51,509 nt of DNA from JBKQHQ01 sp052148715. Its GTDB lineage: Bacteria > Pseudomonadota > Alphaproteobacteria > Rhizobiales > Xanthobacteraceae. The translations under genes and the position numbers were made by a program. Location: positions 1 through 51,509 of the forward strand of contig JBKQHQ010000251.1 of the NCBI GenBank assembly GCA_052148715.1, read 5' to 3'. The first letter of the stretch is position 1, and the number at the start of each line of letters is the position of its first letter. Below, piece after piece: positions 24,499 to 33,272 of this stretch. Under the pieces are notes generated by a model. The model searched no databases. It was given only the letters and a program-made list of their open reading frames with translations, and was not told the origin of the DNA.

Positions 24499-25071
24499 GT
24501 GAAGATCAAGCGCGTCCTCACCTTTTTCGAGGAGGTTCGCAGCACGTCGGGCCGCGACGTCGAACCGCCGCTGCGCAAGGCCGCCGCCGTCGCCGTTCTC
24601 GACAATCCGTTTGCCGGGGCATTCGAGCCGGACCTGTCGTCGCTGGTGGCGGCGAGCGAAAATGTCGGAGAGGAGATCTGCCGCCTGGCGGTCAGGATGC
24701 TCTTGCCGGGCAAGCCCGAGAGCTATGGCAAGGCGGCGATCATCGGGACGAATGGCGAGCAAGAGCATGGGGTCGCCATGCTCACGACCGTGTTCGGCAA
24801 CGTGATGCGCGAGGCGGCAGGCGGCGGCAAGGCATGGATCTCCTCGCTCACCAAGCGCGCGGCGCCCGGTGCGACGATCGACGTGCCGCTGGCGCACAAG
24901 GACGCGCTGTATGTGCGCTCCCACTATGACGGAATGACGCTAACGTTGCACGATTGCCCGCTGCCTGACGAGATCGCGGTCATTTGCGTCTATGCAAGCC
25001 GCGGCCGGCCCCACCACCGGGTCGGCGGCTTGGCCGCAAGCGCGATCAAGGGTATCGACGGATTGACTTGA
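24499..25071 (+). CDS. Amino-acid synthesis family protein (DUF1185)
   Basis: 190 residues, cytoplasmic. The family is recognised by the opening KIKRVLTFFEEVRSTSGR, then KAAAVAVLDNPFAG, GKAAIIGTNGEQEHGVAMLT, and HYDGMTLTLHDCPLPDEI. The PF06684 name 'amino acid synthesis' is nominal; no reaction is established as far as I know. The start is a GTG at 24499 with a strong AAGGAAGGAG site. It opens the operon that continues with the HpaB-type monooxygenase (49 bp later) and the enamidase, so it probably acts in the same catabolic route, perhaps as a hydrolase or isomerase of a ring-derived amide. That last step is inference. Confidence 0.85.
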   Translation: MKIKRVLTFFEEVRSTSGRDVEPPLRKAAAVAVLDNPFAGAFEPDLSSLVAASENVGEEICRLAVRMLLPGKPESYGKAAIIGTNGEQEHGVAMLTTVFGNVMREAAGGGKAWISSLTKRAAPGATIDVPLAHKDALYVRSHYDGMTLTLHDCPLPDEIAVICVYASRGRPHHRVGGLAASAIKGIDGLT

Positions 25072-25120
25072 TGCGCCGGATCGCCGCGCGTGGCGCCATG
25101 CCGGCAAAAGGAGCTAGGCG

Positions 25121-26611
25121 ATGACCATCTGCAAGACCGGCGCGGCGCACATCCGCTCGCTGCAAGACGGCCGCACCGTCTACATCGATGGCAAGCTCGT
25201 GCCCGACGTGACCGAGCATCCGGCGTTCCGCAACGCCGTGCACTCGGCCGCCTCCCTCTACGATTTCCAGGCCAAGCCCGAAAACGTCGAGCTGATGACC
25301 TTCATGCCCAACGGCTCCAATCGGCGCGTCAATCGGGCCTGGCAGATGCCGCGCAACTACGACGAGATGGTGCTGCGCCGGAAGGCGCTGCAGGCCTGGG
25401 CCGGCGTCTCCTACGGCTTTATGGGCCGCTCGCCCGATCACGTCGCCTCCGCGCTCGTGGGTCAGTGCATGGGGATCGAGGTTTTTCGCGCCCGCAGTCC
25501 CGAGCGCGCCAAGGCGCTCATCGATTATTTCGACTACGCCAGCAAGAACGACATCTTCCTGACCTATGTCATCATCAATCCGCAGGCGGAGCGGGCGAAA
25601 GACTGGGGCGAGCAAAAGGAAGAGCTCGTCGCCCGGATCGTGGACGAGGATGCGGGCGGCATCACTATTCGCGGCGCGAAGATGCTGGGCACGAGCTCGG
25701 TCATGGCCAACGAGGTGCTCGTCGCCAATCTGCAGCCGCTCAAGCCGGGCGAGGAGGAGCTGGCGTTTTCCTGCGCGCTGCCGATGAACGCCAAGGGCCT
25801 GCAGGTGCTCTCTCGCAAATCGTACGAAGCAGCCGCGGTGTCGGTGTTCGACAATCCACTGTCGGCCCGGTTCGACGAGAATGATGCGCTCATCTATTTC
25901 GACGACGTGAAGGTGTCGTGGGACCGCATTTTTGTCTACCGCGATACCGACCTTTGCCGCGCCCAATTCCACGACACGCCCGGTCACGCCTATCAAAACT
26001 ATCAGGCGCAGATCCGGCTATCGGTGAAGATCAAGTTTTTGGTCGGGCTCGCGCGCCGGATCACCGAAACGATCGGCACCACCAATATCCCGGCGGTGAG
26101 CGAGCAGCTCGGGCAGCTGGCCGCGCAGGCGAGCATGGTCGACGCGATGCTGTCGGGAATGGAGGCAAGCGGCACGCATGTCGGCGAATGGTACGTCCCG
26201 AACAAGCATTTCATGTATTCGGCCCAGGTGCTCACCCAGGATCTTTATCCGAAAGTGATCAACACGCTGCGTGACCTTGCCGGCGGCGCGCTCATCATGC
26301 TGCCGTCCTCGATCCACGACTTCGCCGATCCGAAGCTCGAAAGGATCATCCGCACGACCCAGCGCTCGGCCACCATGGAGCCGGAGCAGAAGGTGAAGCT
26401 GCTCAAGGCGGCGTGGGACGCGATCGGCTCCGAGTTCGGCTCGCGGCATACGCAATACGAGATGTTCTACGCCGGGGCGCGCTTCGTGACCACCGGTCAC
26501 AGCTTTCGCACCTACGACTGGAAGGCGGCGACCGCTTTGGTGCAGGATCTGGTCAACTCCTACGAGCTGAGCGACGAGCTCGGCGCGCCGTCGACAACTT
26601 CGCGCCAATGA
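25121..26611 (+). CDS. HpaB-family flavin-dependent monooxygenase, oxygenase component
   Basis: 496 residues, the length of 4-hydroxyphenylacetate 3-hydroxylase large subunits, with an acyl-CoA-dehydrogenase-like fold that uses free reduced FAD. Family segments: SLQDGRTVYIDGKLVPDVTEHPAFRN, GRSPDHVASALVGQ, DIFLTYVIINPQAER, GITIRGAKMLGTSSVMANEVLV, FDDVKVSWDRIFVYRD, and a C-terminal DLAGGALIMLPSS. Members hydroxylate phenols and also open or hydroxylate heterocycles, so 4-hydroxyphenylacetate should not be assumed. No HpaC-type reductase gene is in the window; it must be supplied from elsewhere. The ATG at 25121 has AAGGAG. Its stop overlaps the enamidase start by 4 bp (ATGA), so the two are translationally coupled. 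Confidence 0.9.
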   Translation: MTICKTGAAHIRSLQDGRTVYIDGKLVPDVTEHPAFRNAVHSAASLYDFQAKPENVELMTFMPNGSNRRVNRAWQMPRNYDEMVLRRKALQAWAGVSYGFMGRSPDHVASALVGQCMGIEVFRARSPERAKALIDYFDYASKNDIFLTYVIINPQAERAKDWGEQKEELVARIVDEDAGGITIRGAKMLGTSSVMANEVLVANLQPLKPGEEELAFSCALPMNAKGLQVLSRKSYEAAAVSVFDNPLSARFDENDALIYFDDVKVSWDRIFVYRDTDLCRAQFHDTPGHAYQNYQAQIRLSVKIKFLVGLARRITETIGTTNIPAVSEQLGQLAAQASMVDAMLSGMEASGTHVGEWYVPNKHFMYSAQVLTQDLYPKVINTLRDLAGGALIMLPSSIHDFADPKLERIIRTTQRSATMEPEQKVKLLKAAWDAIGSEFGSRHTQYEMFYAGARFVTTGHSFRTYDWKAATALVQDLVNSYELSDELGAPSTTSRQ

Positions 26612-27804
26612 AAGTCGCGGTCGTCAATCTCGGCCGTATCGTCTCCGGCAACTGGCACGATCCGTTCGTCGACGGCGACACGGTCCTCACCAACGGCGAG
26701 CGCATCGAATCCGTCGGCACGGCATCCGCGGAGGCGGTGGCGAGCGCCGACGTGGTGATCGACGCCGGCGGCATGACCGCTATTCCGGGATTGATCGATT
26801 CCCACGTGCACGTCACTTTCGGCGACTACACGCCGCGCCAGCGCGCGGTCGGGTATCTCGAGAGCTACCTGCACGGCGGCGTGACCACCGCGATTTCCGC
26901 GTCGGAAGTGCATGTGCCCGGCAGGCCGCGCGACGTGGAAGGGGTCAAGGCGCTTGCGGTCGCCGCGCAGCGTTGCTTCGCGACATGGCGGCCGGGCGGC
27001 ATGCGGGTGATCGCCGGTTCGGTGATCCTGGAGCCGGGCCTTGAGGACGCCGATTTCGTCGAATTGGCGCAGAAGGGCGTGCGCCTCGCCAAGGCCGGGT
27101 TCGGCGCGGTCCGCACCGCTTACGACTATGCTCCGCTGGTCGCCGGGGCGAAGGCGGCCGGCCTGATCACGACCTGTCATACCGGCGGGTCCTCGATCCC
27201 CGGCTCCGGGGCGATCACCGCCGATCATCTGCTGGCGATGCATCCGCACGTGTCGTTTCACATCAATGGCGGGCCGACCGCCATGCCGGATAAGGATTTC
27301 GAGCGCGTGATCTGCGAGAGCGCGATGGCGCTCCAGGTGTGCACGGCCGGCAACCTGCGCACCACGCTCCTCTGCGCAAAACTAGCGGCGCGGCACGGTG
27401 CCTTCGATCGCTTCATCATCGCCACCGACACGCCGACCGGAAGCGGGATCATGCCGCTCGGCATGCTTTATACCATCGCGCATCTCGGCAGCCTGACCGA
27501 TATGCCGCCCGAGCAGTTCTTGTGCGCGGCAACGGGGAGCAATGCCAAGGTCTATGGGCTCGACAGCGGCCTGCTCGCGCCCGGCCGCGCGGCCGATATC
27601 GTGCTGATCGACGCGCCCGACGGGGGCACTCAGTCGAGCGCGCTTGCCGCCATCAAGCACGGCGACATCGCTGCGATCGGGGCAGTGATCAGCGCCGGTG
27701 TGCCCCGCTTCGTCGGCCGCAGCCGCAACACGCCGGCCACGGCCCGCCGCGCCCGCGTCGCCAGTTCACGACTGATGCAGGAATTCGCCGATAGCGGTCA
27801 TTAG
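26608..27804 (+). CDS. Enamidase-like cyclic amidohydrolase
   Basis: 398 residues, metal-dependent amidohydrolase-1 fold. It resembles the enamidase of Eubacterium barkeri nicotinate fermentation, which opens 6-oxo-tetrahydronicotinate to formylglutarate. Matching segments: VVNLGRIVSGN, PGLIDSHVHVTFGDYTPRQR (metal HxH), LHGGVTTAISASEVHVPGRP, CHTGGSSIPGSGAITADHLL, VSFHINGGPTAM, IIATDTPTGSGIMPLGML (metal Asp), CAATGSNAKVYGLDSGLLAPG and SRNTPATARRA near the C-terminus. The presumed reaction is hydrolysis of a cyclic enamide C-N bond. The other nicotinate fermentation genes are not nearby, so the substrate may be another N-heterocycle made by the coupled monooxygenase. Confidence 0.87.
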   Translation: MKVAVVNLGRIVSGNWHDPFVDGDTVLTNGERIESVGTASAEAVASADVVIDAGGMTAIPGLIDSHVHVTFGDYTPRQRAVGYLESYLHGGVTTAISASEVHVPGRPRDVEGVKALAVAAQRCFATWRPGGMRVIAGSVILEPGLEDADFVELAQKGVRLAKAGFGAVRTAYDYAPLVAGAKAAGLITTCHTGGSSIPGSGAITADHLLAMHPHVSFHINGGPTAMPDKDFERVICESAMALQVCTAGNLRTTLLCAKLAARHGAFDRFIIATDTPTGSGIMPLGMLYTIAHLGSLTDMPPEQFLCAATGSNAKVYGLDSGLLAPGRAADIVLIDAPDGGTQSSALAAIKHGDIAAIGAVISAGVPRFVGRSRNTPATARRARVASSRLMQEFADSGH

Positions 27805-27957
27805 CGCCCGTATGCGCTGACCGCCGGCCGAGATGGTGGCCGTGTAGGGGAAGAGATTCGCGCCGGGGCGGATTGTGGCGCAAATCCGTCTAGCCCCATG
27901 AAATCACCAAAGAAAATCCGAACTTCTGCCGGACGAGTTGACTAAAGATTAACGGCC

Positions 27958-28686
27958 ATGAGAGTGATAGTACGATTGGCTGCGAGTCTTGCTGGCGTGG
28001 TGCTTGTGAGCGGGCCCATTTCCGCGGCTGTCGCGGAATGTTTGTTGACGTTGCCGGAAGTCCGCCATGAGCACTGGTCCTATCGTCTGATCAACGGACA
28101 ACAGTGTTGGCATCCCGACCGTGGTTCGACGCCGGCGCGGGATACAGCAAGCACTCCGAAAAGGCGCTCGGAGCAAACATCTGAAAAACAAGCGTCTGAA
28201 AAGCAGACGCCCGGCAAAACGGCCGAGCGGGCTGCGGGTAATCCCAACTCGAGCGCCTCGCCGATAACCCAGGAGGGAGTCGCTCAAGACCAGGCCGCGC
28301 AAGACAAGGTCATGCAGGCCCTGCCCAAGGCCGAGGCGCCTCGTGCGGCGCCGACCTTTACCGAGCAAACGCCTCGGCTCGTGCCCGAGGTCACGACGCT
28401 CGTCGAGGTCGAGACTCCGGCGGGAACGGGTAACCCCAACGCGGACGAGTGGTTCGCGGCGTCGGATGCGGAAGCCCTGTGGCCGATGATGCGGAAGGGC
28501 ATGCTCCCCGCGCGGGCAATCGCGGCGGCAAGACCAAGCACGCTGATGCCGAAGGAATTGGTGGCCCGGGATCAACGGGTGGCGGTCGTGATGTTGCTCG
28601 CCGGCATCGCCCTTCTCGGCGGCGGGCTGACCTTCTCGCGGCGGGAACGGCTTCCCGGCACAAAAGGGTATCTACCGCTTAGCTGA
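27958..28686 (+). CDS. Secreted/anchored protein of unknown function
   Basis: 242 residues: signal peptide (RLAASLAGVVLVSGPISAAVA), then a short conserved-looking head EHWSYRLINGQQCWHPD containing one Cys and several Trp, a long low-complexity Glu/Lys/Pro/Thr-rich linker with ASEKQ-type repeats, and a C-terminal membrane segment VAVVMLLAGIALLGGGLTFS. The head 'HW.YR...GrqCW' recurs in Bradyrhizobium-type hypothetical proteins. The C-terminal helix suggests it stays in the inner membrane with the linker in the periplasm. It stands between two catabolic sets and may be unrelated to them. Confidence 0.75.
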   Translation: MRVIVRLAASLAGVVLVSGPISAAVAECLLTLPEVRHEHWSYRLINGQQCWHPDRGSTPARDTASTPKRRSEQTSEKQASEKQTPGKTAERAAGNPNSSASPITQEGVAQDQAAQDKVMQALPKAEAPRAAPTFTEQTPRLVPEVTTLVEVETPAGTGNPNADEWFAASDAEALWPMMRKGMLPARAIAAARPSTLMPKELVARDQRVAVVMLLAGIALLGGGLTFSRRERLPGTKGYLPLS

Positions 28687-28814
28687 GTGAGGACCTCGGA
28701 TATCGCGAGTCGACGTCCGGGAGCGTCCGAATGCGGGCCGCCAATCCGGCGTTCCGCCGGCGCGCCACGCGCGCTACTATGGCATGGGCGAAGCAACGCG
28801 CTCGGGGGAGAACA

Positions 28815-29825
28815 ATGCCGGCAAGTCTGTTCGCGAGGGTTGCGCGCGTGCTGCGTCCGGCGGTTACGATGCTGTTGCTGACGGGACTCGCGGCGCTTCC
28901 GGTGGCTGCCGAGCCGGCCATGCTCAGGGTCGGCATATCCGAGCCGGTCAACACGGCGCTGGCCCTGTGGACGGCGGAGGCGGGCGGCTTCTACGCGCGC
29001 GAGGATCTCAACGTCTCCATCATCAACATGAACGGGGGCAGCCGCGGCGCCCAGGAACTGCAGGCCGGCCGCATCGATGTCATGCATGTGGGGCTTTCCT
29101 CCGTGGTGCGCCTCAATCGCGCGGGCGGCGATCTGCGGGTGATTGCCTCGTTGAGCAACGTCATCCGCTTCACCTTCTTCTGCGCTCCCGGCGTGAAGAC
29201 CGCCGCTGACCTCAAAGGCGGCGTGGTCGGCGTCAGCAGTTTTGGCTCTGAGAGCGACTCCACGGTGACGCTGGCGCTCGAGCGGCTCGGCCTCACTCGA
29301 GGCGACGTGACCCTCAAGGAGTATGGCGGCGGCATGCATCGTCTCGAGGCGCTCAATGCGGGCGAGATCAGCTGCACCTCCGTCAACGAGCCGGTGGCGA
29401 GCACCGCGCGCGAGCAGGGCCTTTATGCGCTGGTGGACTTCGTTCCCGACCAGATCCCTTGGCTGTTCAGCGGCCTTGTGGTGAAGCGAGATTATCTCGA
29501 CAGCCACCGCGCGCTGCTCGCCCGGTTCCTCAAGGCGACGGTGGAAGGCAACGATCTGGCGCTGTCCGACGCGAAGCTGGCGAAGGGCATCTTGGCCAAG
29601 GAGGTCAGGATCACCGATCCCAAAATCATCGACATCAGCTACGGCGACTTCAAACAGCAATCGCCCCCCGATACGGAGCCGGCGCGAAAAGGCGCGCAAA
29701 ACATCCTCGCCCAGTTCCCGGGCGTCAGTCAAAACGTCGATGATTATGTAGATACCGGCATTCTCGATGGCCTACGCCAGGACGGCGTCTTCGCAGCGCT
29801 GCAACAAAAATATGGTCAGCGTTAG
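28815..29825 (+). CDS. NMT1/SsuA-type ABC substrate-binding protein
   Basis: 336 residues. After a signal peptide ending AALPVAAEPA, the chain reads LRVGISEPVNTALALWTAEAG (ligand cleft strand), GGSRGAQELQAGRIDVMHVG, and CAPGVKTAADLKGGVVGVSSFGSESD, the standard pattern of NMT1/THI5-like binding proteins used by sulfonate, nitrate and aromatic-acid importers. The ATG at 28815 follows GGGGGAG; 28 open codons upstream are not family-like. The thioesterase gene follows 21 bp downstream. No permease or ATPase is adjacent, but a matching pair lies at 33273-35016. Confidence 0.88.
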   Translation: MPASLFARVARVLRPAVTMLLLTGLAALPVAAEPAMLRVGISEPVNTALALWTAEAGGFYAREDLNVSIINMNGGSRGAQELQAGRIDVMHVGLSSVVRLNRAGGDLRVIASLSNVIRFTFFCAPGVKTAADLKGGVVGVSSFGSESDSTVTLALERLGLTRGDVTLKEYGGGMHRLEALNAGEISCTSVNEPVASTAREQGLYALVDFVPDQIPWLFSGLVVKRDYLDSHRALLARFLKATVEGNDLALSDAKLAKGILAKEVRITDPKIIDISYGDFKQQSPPDTEPARKGAQNILAQFPGVSQNVDDYVDTGILDGLRQDGVFAALQQKYGQR

Positions 29826-29846
29826 TTTGGCCCACCGGGAGAGTTG

Positions 29847-30302
29847 ATGCCGTTCCCGCCCAAGGACCCCAACTACGACCAGCGCGTGCGGGCGAGCTTC
29901 GCCCGGCAGAGGGCGATGCAAACGCTCGGCATCGAGATCGCGCGCCTGGAGCCGGGCGAGATCGAGCTCACGATGCCCTATGGGCTCGCCTTTACGCAGC
30001 AGCACGGGTTCATGCATGCCGGCATCATTACCACCGCGCTCGACAGCGCTTGCGGCTATGCTGCCTTCTCGCTGATGCCTGCCGACGCCGCGGTGCTCAC
30101 GGTCGAGTTCAAGGCCAATTTCATCGCGCCCGCGAAAGGCGAACGGTTCGTTTTTCGCGCCAATGTGGTGAAGCCCGGCCGCACCCTCACGGTATGCGAC
30201 GCGCGCGCCTTTGCGCTCGGCCAGAGCGCGGACGAAGTGCTCGTCGCCACGATGACGGGAACGCTGATGGCGCTGGTCGAGCGCGCGGGGGTCGCGCCGT
30301 AG
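29847..30302 (+). CDS. PaaI-type hot-dog thioesterase
   Basis: 151 residues of the PaaI/YbgC-like hot-dog family that hydrolyse aromatic or acyl-CoA thioesters. The hallmark is QQHGFMHAGIITTALDSACGYAA, which places the HGG-like loop and the catalytic Asp/Glu position, followed by VLTVEFKANFIAPAKGE. The ATG at 29847 has a GGGAGAG site. It is read with the preceding binding protein gene and ends 43 bp from the convergent SDR gene. In a catabolic setting it would release CoA from a product or dead-end intermediate; that is inference. Confidence 0.88.
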   Translation: MPFPPKDPNYDQRVRASFARQRAMQTLGIEIARLEPGEIELTMPYGLAFTQQHGFMHAGIITTALDSACGYAAFSLMPADAAVLTVEFKANFIAPAKGERFVFRANVVKPGRTLTVCDARAFALGQSADEVLVATMTGTLMALVERAGVAP

Positions 30303-30345
30303 GTTGTCGGGGATTGGCGCTACGCGTTACGGCGGATGAGATCGA

Positions 30346-31146
30346 TCAATCACACCGCACCGTCATGCCACCGTCAACGACGATCTCGGCCCCGGTGATG
30401 AAGCGCGCCTCGTCCGAGGCGAGAAACAGCACCGCATTCGCGGTGTCGCGGCCGTCGCCCATGAAACCTTGCGGAATCCGCGCCTGCCGTTGGCGCAACA
30501 GCGTCTCGACGTCGCCGCCCGCGCGCTGCCTTGCCAATCTCGCTTCGACCATCGGCGTGTGGAGTTGGCCGGGGATCACGGTGTTCAGGCGAATGCCCTT
30601 CGGCGCGTACTGAACCGCAACGACCCGGGTTAGCTGGATGACGCCGGCCTTGGTCGCCGCATAGCCGACCTGCACGGCTCCGGTGAAGCGCAGGCCGGAG
30701 GTGGAGGCGATATTCACGACGGCGCCGCTCTTCTGTTGCTCCATGATCGGCAGCACATGCTTGCAGGCGAGAAACACGCTCTTGAGGTTGCTGTCGACCT
30801 GCGCGTCCCAGACTTCCTCGGACATCTCGACCGGGCCGCCGGCCGCCGAACCGCCGACATTGTTGACCAGCACGTCGATCCGTCCGAACCGCGCCTGGCA
30901 GGCTGCGGCGGCGCGGGCGACCGAGGCGCTGTCGGTCACGTCGCAATGCTGGATTTCGATCTCGCCGCCGGCTGCCTTGACGCGCGCGATGGTCTCCACG
31001 AGGCTGTCGAGGTCGCGATCGAGTGCGAAGATTTTTGCGCCTTCCTCGGCGAAGCGAACCGCGGTGGCGCGCCCGTTGCCCCAGCCGGGGCCAACCGACC
31101 CGGCGCCGGTGATGATGGCGACTTTGTCTTGCAGACGGCCGGTCAT
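30346..31146 (-). CDS. Short-chain dehydrogenase/reductase
   Basis: 266 residues, NAD(P)-binding Rossmann enzyme. The cofactor loop is the extended form TGAGSVGPGWGNGRA, seen in a subgroup of classical SDRs, followed by ALDRD, HCDVTD, NVGG (NNAG position), NIASTSG with the catalytic Ser, and VGYAATKAG with the YxxxK pair. The C-terminus ends IVVDGGM. D in ALDRD favours NAD over NADP. The ATG at 31146 overlaps the end of the LigI-like amidohydrolase gene by 4 bp. The substrate is an unknown alcohol or ketone of the local pathway. Confidence 0.9.
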   Translation of the reverse strand: MTGRLQDKVAIITGAGSVGPGWGNGRATAVRFAEEGAKIFALDRDLDSLVETIARVKAAGGEIEIQHCDVTDSASVARAAAACQARFGRIDVLVNNVGGSAAGGPVEMSEEVWDAQVDSNLKSVFLACKHVLPIMEQQKSGAVVNIASTSGLRFTGAVQVGYAATKAGVIQLTRVVAVQYAPKGIRLNTVIPGQLHTPMVEARLARQRAGGDVETLLRQRQARIPQGFMGDGRDTANAVLFLASDEARFITGAEIVVDGGMTVRCD

Positions 31147-32048
31147 GACGGAGCTCTCGCAGAGTGGTCGGGCTTTTGCGGCACGCCGTAGAAACGTTGC
31201 GGATTGTCGACCAGCAGCGCCTGTCTTTGCGCCCCGGACGGAGCGAACTCGGCGATGAGATCGACCAGTCGGCCGTCGTCCGGCACGGGCCCGGACGAGT
31301 TCGGGTGCGGCCAGTCGCTGCCCCAGAGCGTGCGGTCGCCGAATTCGGCGACCAGCTTGCGCGCGAACGGCACCGCGTCGGCGTGCGGCCACGGCTGGCG
31401 CGAGATGCGCTCGCAGCCGCTGACTTTGACCAAAAATTTCTCGTCGTGCATCAGATCGAGCAATTGCCGGAAGCCTGGCTGATCGAGGCCGAGCGCGGCG
31501 TCGATCCGCGCCATGTGATCGATGACCACGGGAACGACGGACCGGCGCAGCCATGGCGCCAGGTCGGGAAGGAGCGTGCCGAGCGGGTGGATCTGGAGAT
31601 GCCAGCCGAGCTCGCGCAGCCGCGGACTAAGCGCAATCACCTCCTCGATCGGCTCTCCCTTGCCGAGGTGCGGCATGTAGCTGAAGCGCACGCCGCAAAA
31701 TCCCAAGGCATCGAGCCGGCGCAGCTCCGCGTCGCTCACATCGGTCGGCAGCAGCGCCACGCCGCGATAGGCGCCCCGCTTGGCCGCGAGTGCGTCCTCG
31801 ACCACCCGGTTGTCGAAACCATGGCCGGCGGACTGCACGATCACCGAGTGCTCGATGCCCAACAGCGCATGCAGCGCAAACAGCTTCTCTTTGGGAGCGT
31901 CGGACGGTGGGTAGGTGCGCGCGGGCGCGAACGGGAATTTTTCCTGCGGTCCCAAGACGTGGCAATGCGTGTCCCAGGCCCCTCGTGGCAGCCGCAGCGT
32001 CGGCCTGCTTGGGTTCGGATGGTAGGTGGGAGGGCGCTGGTCCGCCAT
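31143..32048 (-). CDS. LigI-like amidohydrolase (2-pyrone-4,6-dicarboxylate lactonase family)
   Basis: 301 residues, amidohydrolase-2 TIM barrel. It follows the LigI pattern: GAWDTHCHVLGPQEKFPFAP (HxH), LLGIEHSVIVQSAGHGFDN, ALLPTDVSDAELRRL, GFCGVRFSYM, VVIDHMARIDAA, and WGSDWPHPNSSGPVPDDGRL with the catalytic Asp, ending LLVDNPQRFYG. LigI hydrolyses the lactone of 2-pyrone-4,6-dicarboxylate without needing a tightly bound metal. This protein may act on a related lactone. The ATG at 32048 has AAAGGGACG. It overlaps the SDR gene by 4 bp, so both belong to one operon with the binding protein gene upstream. Confidence 0.88.
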   Translation of the reverse strand: MADQRPPTYHPNPSRPTLRLPRGAWDTHCHVLGPQEKFPFAPARTYPPSDAPKEKLFALHALLGIEHSVIVQSAGHGFDNRVVEDALAAKRGAYRGVALLPTDVSDAELRRLDALGFCGVRFSYMPHLGKGEPIEEVIALSPRLRELGWHLQIHPLGTLLPDLAPWLRRSVVPVVIDHMARIDAALGLDQPGFRQLLDLMHDEKFLVKVSGCERISRQPWPHADAVPFARKLVAEFGDRTLWGSDWPHPNSSGPVPDDGRLVDLIAEFAPSGAQRQALLVDNPQRFYGVPQKPDHSARAPS

Positions 32049-32109
32049 GATCGTCCCTTTAATCTGCGGGGTCGTTGCGCTCCGGGCGATGCCCGCACGC
32101 CTCGGCGCG

Positions 32110-33153
32110 TCAGTCGCCCTGCTGGTGATGCGCCGTTTCCCAGAAAAGGTCCTTCCAGTCGGCGACCTTGGTTTTCATGGTGCCGATGCGATTGAGGAAG
32201 GCTGCAAAATACGCGATGCGATGCGGCTGCGACGTGAACTCGAAGCCGGGATCATTGAGCTCGGCGACGAGCTCATCGACGCTCTCGGGTGCGTTCTGCG
32301 CCGCCTTCCACAGGATCGCGGCGGCGCGCTTGTCCGCATTGGCAATCGTGATCGACTGCTCCAGCGCCGCGGCGACGGCCTTGAACAGCGCGGGATTGCG
32401 TTCCTTGGTCTGCTTCGATGCCAGCAGCACAATTTGGGTGAGCGGCCCGCCGAACACCTGGCGGCTGTCGGTGATGACGTGGGCGCCCGGCAGTTTTAGG
32501 CCGCGATCGGTGAACGGCTGAACGGCGATATGGGCCGTAATCGTGGCCTTGCCGTAGCCCGCGGACAGGGCGGCGACCGCGTCCGGATGCCCGATCCCGA
32601 CCGTCAGATGATCGAGCCGATGCGGATCGTTCCAAAGCTGCTCCGCCGCCATCTGCAGCATCATGGCGTTGAAGGACAGCTTCACCGTCGGCACGGCGAT
32701 GCGGTCGCTGTCGGTGAAATCCGCCAGGCTCTGGATATGCGGATTGATGGTGTAGAGCGTCATGGCGCCATTGCTTACGGTACCGACCGCCTTGACCTCG
32801 TTGGCGCTGCCGCGCGTCTTCTCCCAGATCGTCAGCAAGGACGGCAGGGCCACGGTGCCGTAGTCGGCCGCGCCCGACAGCAAGGCATCGATGATGGGGC
32901 CAGGTCCGCTCAAGCCGACGGCGCTCGCCTCGACCTTGCCCAAACCGAGCTTGGTCGCCTCGGCCTGCAGGACTCCGCCGCTCACCATGACGTCGACCGG
33001 CAGATAGAGCAGCCCGCGCTGCTGGACGAAGCGGACGGTCAGCGGAGCCTGCGCCCGCAGGAGTGGCGGGGCAGCGAAAAGGCCGGCACCCCCCGCCAGG
33101 GTCCGCAGCGCCAGCCGGCGGCTCACAGGCTTCCCCACCCTTCCGCTTGACAT
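32110..33153 (-). CDS. ABC substrate-binding protein (NMT1-like) with Tat-type signal
   Basis: 347 residues. The N-terminus has a twin-arginine pattern (SRRLALRTLAGGAGL) followed by a hydrophobic stretch and a cleavage site near LRAQA, so Tat export is likely. The mature part (VRFVQQRGLLYLPVDVMVS, SAADYGTVALPSLLTIWE, ADFTDSDRIAVPTVKLSFNAMM) is the NMT1/SsuA binding fold. The start at 33153 has a GGGAGG site. It is divergent from the ATPase/permease pair over a 119 bp gap and is the natural partner of that pair. The LigI-like and SDR genes follow on the same strand. Confidence 0.88.
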   Translation of the reverse strand: MSSGRVGKPVSRRLALRTLAGGAGLFAAPPLLRAQAPLTVRFVQQRGLLYLPVDVMVSGGVLQAEATKLGLGKVEASAVGLSGPGPIIDALLSGAADYGTVALPSLLTIWEKTRGSANEVKAVGTVSNGAMTLYTINPHIQSLADFTDSDRIAVPTVKLSFNAMMLQMAAEQLWNDPHRLDHLTVGIGHPDAVAALSAGYGKATITAHIAVQPFTDRGLKLPGAHVITDSRQVFGGPLTQIVLLASKQTKERNPALFKAVAAALEQSITIANADKRAAAILWKAAQNAPESVDELVAELNDPGFEFTSQPHRIAYFAAFLNRIGTMKTKVADWKDLFWETAHHQQGD

Positions 33154-33272
33154 CGCCAGCCTCCCGTCCGGTTATTGCTTCGCGCGAGCGTCTGCTTTCG
33201 CGCTCTTAAGGCAACGACGATAAGCGCGCCAGGCATGTCAAACAATCTGGCCGTCCGAGGAACGCACCCCCA

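Noticed and set aside
25121..26611. Naming the HpaB-type gene 4-hydroxyphenylacetate 3-hydroxylase
   Set aside because: There is no homoprotocatechuate pathway gene nearby and the family has many substrates; only the family is stated.
28572..29732. Minus-strand frame opposite the NMT1-type binding protein
   Set aside because: No family residues; the plus-strand protein is complete with signal peptide and ribosome site.
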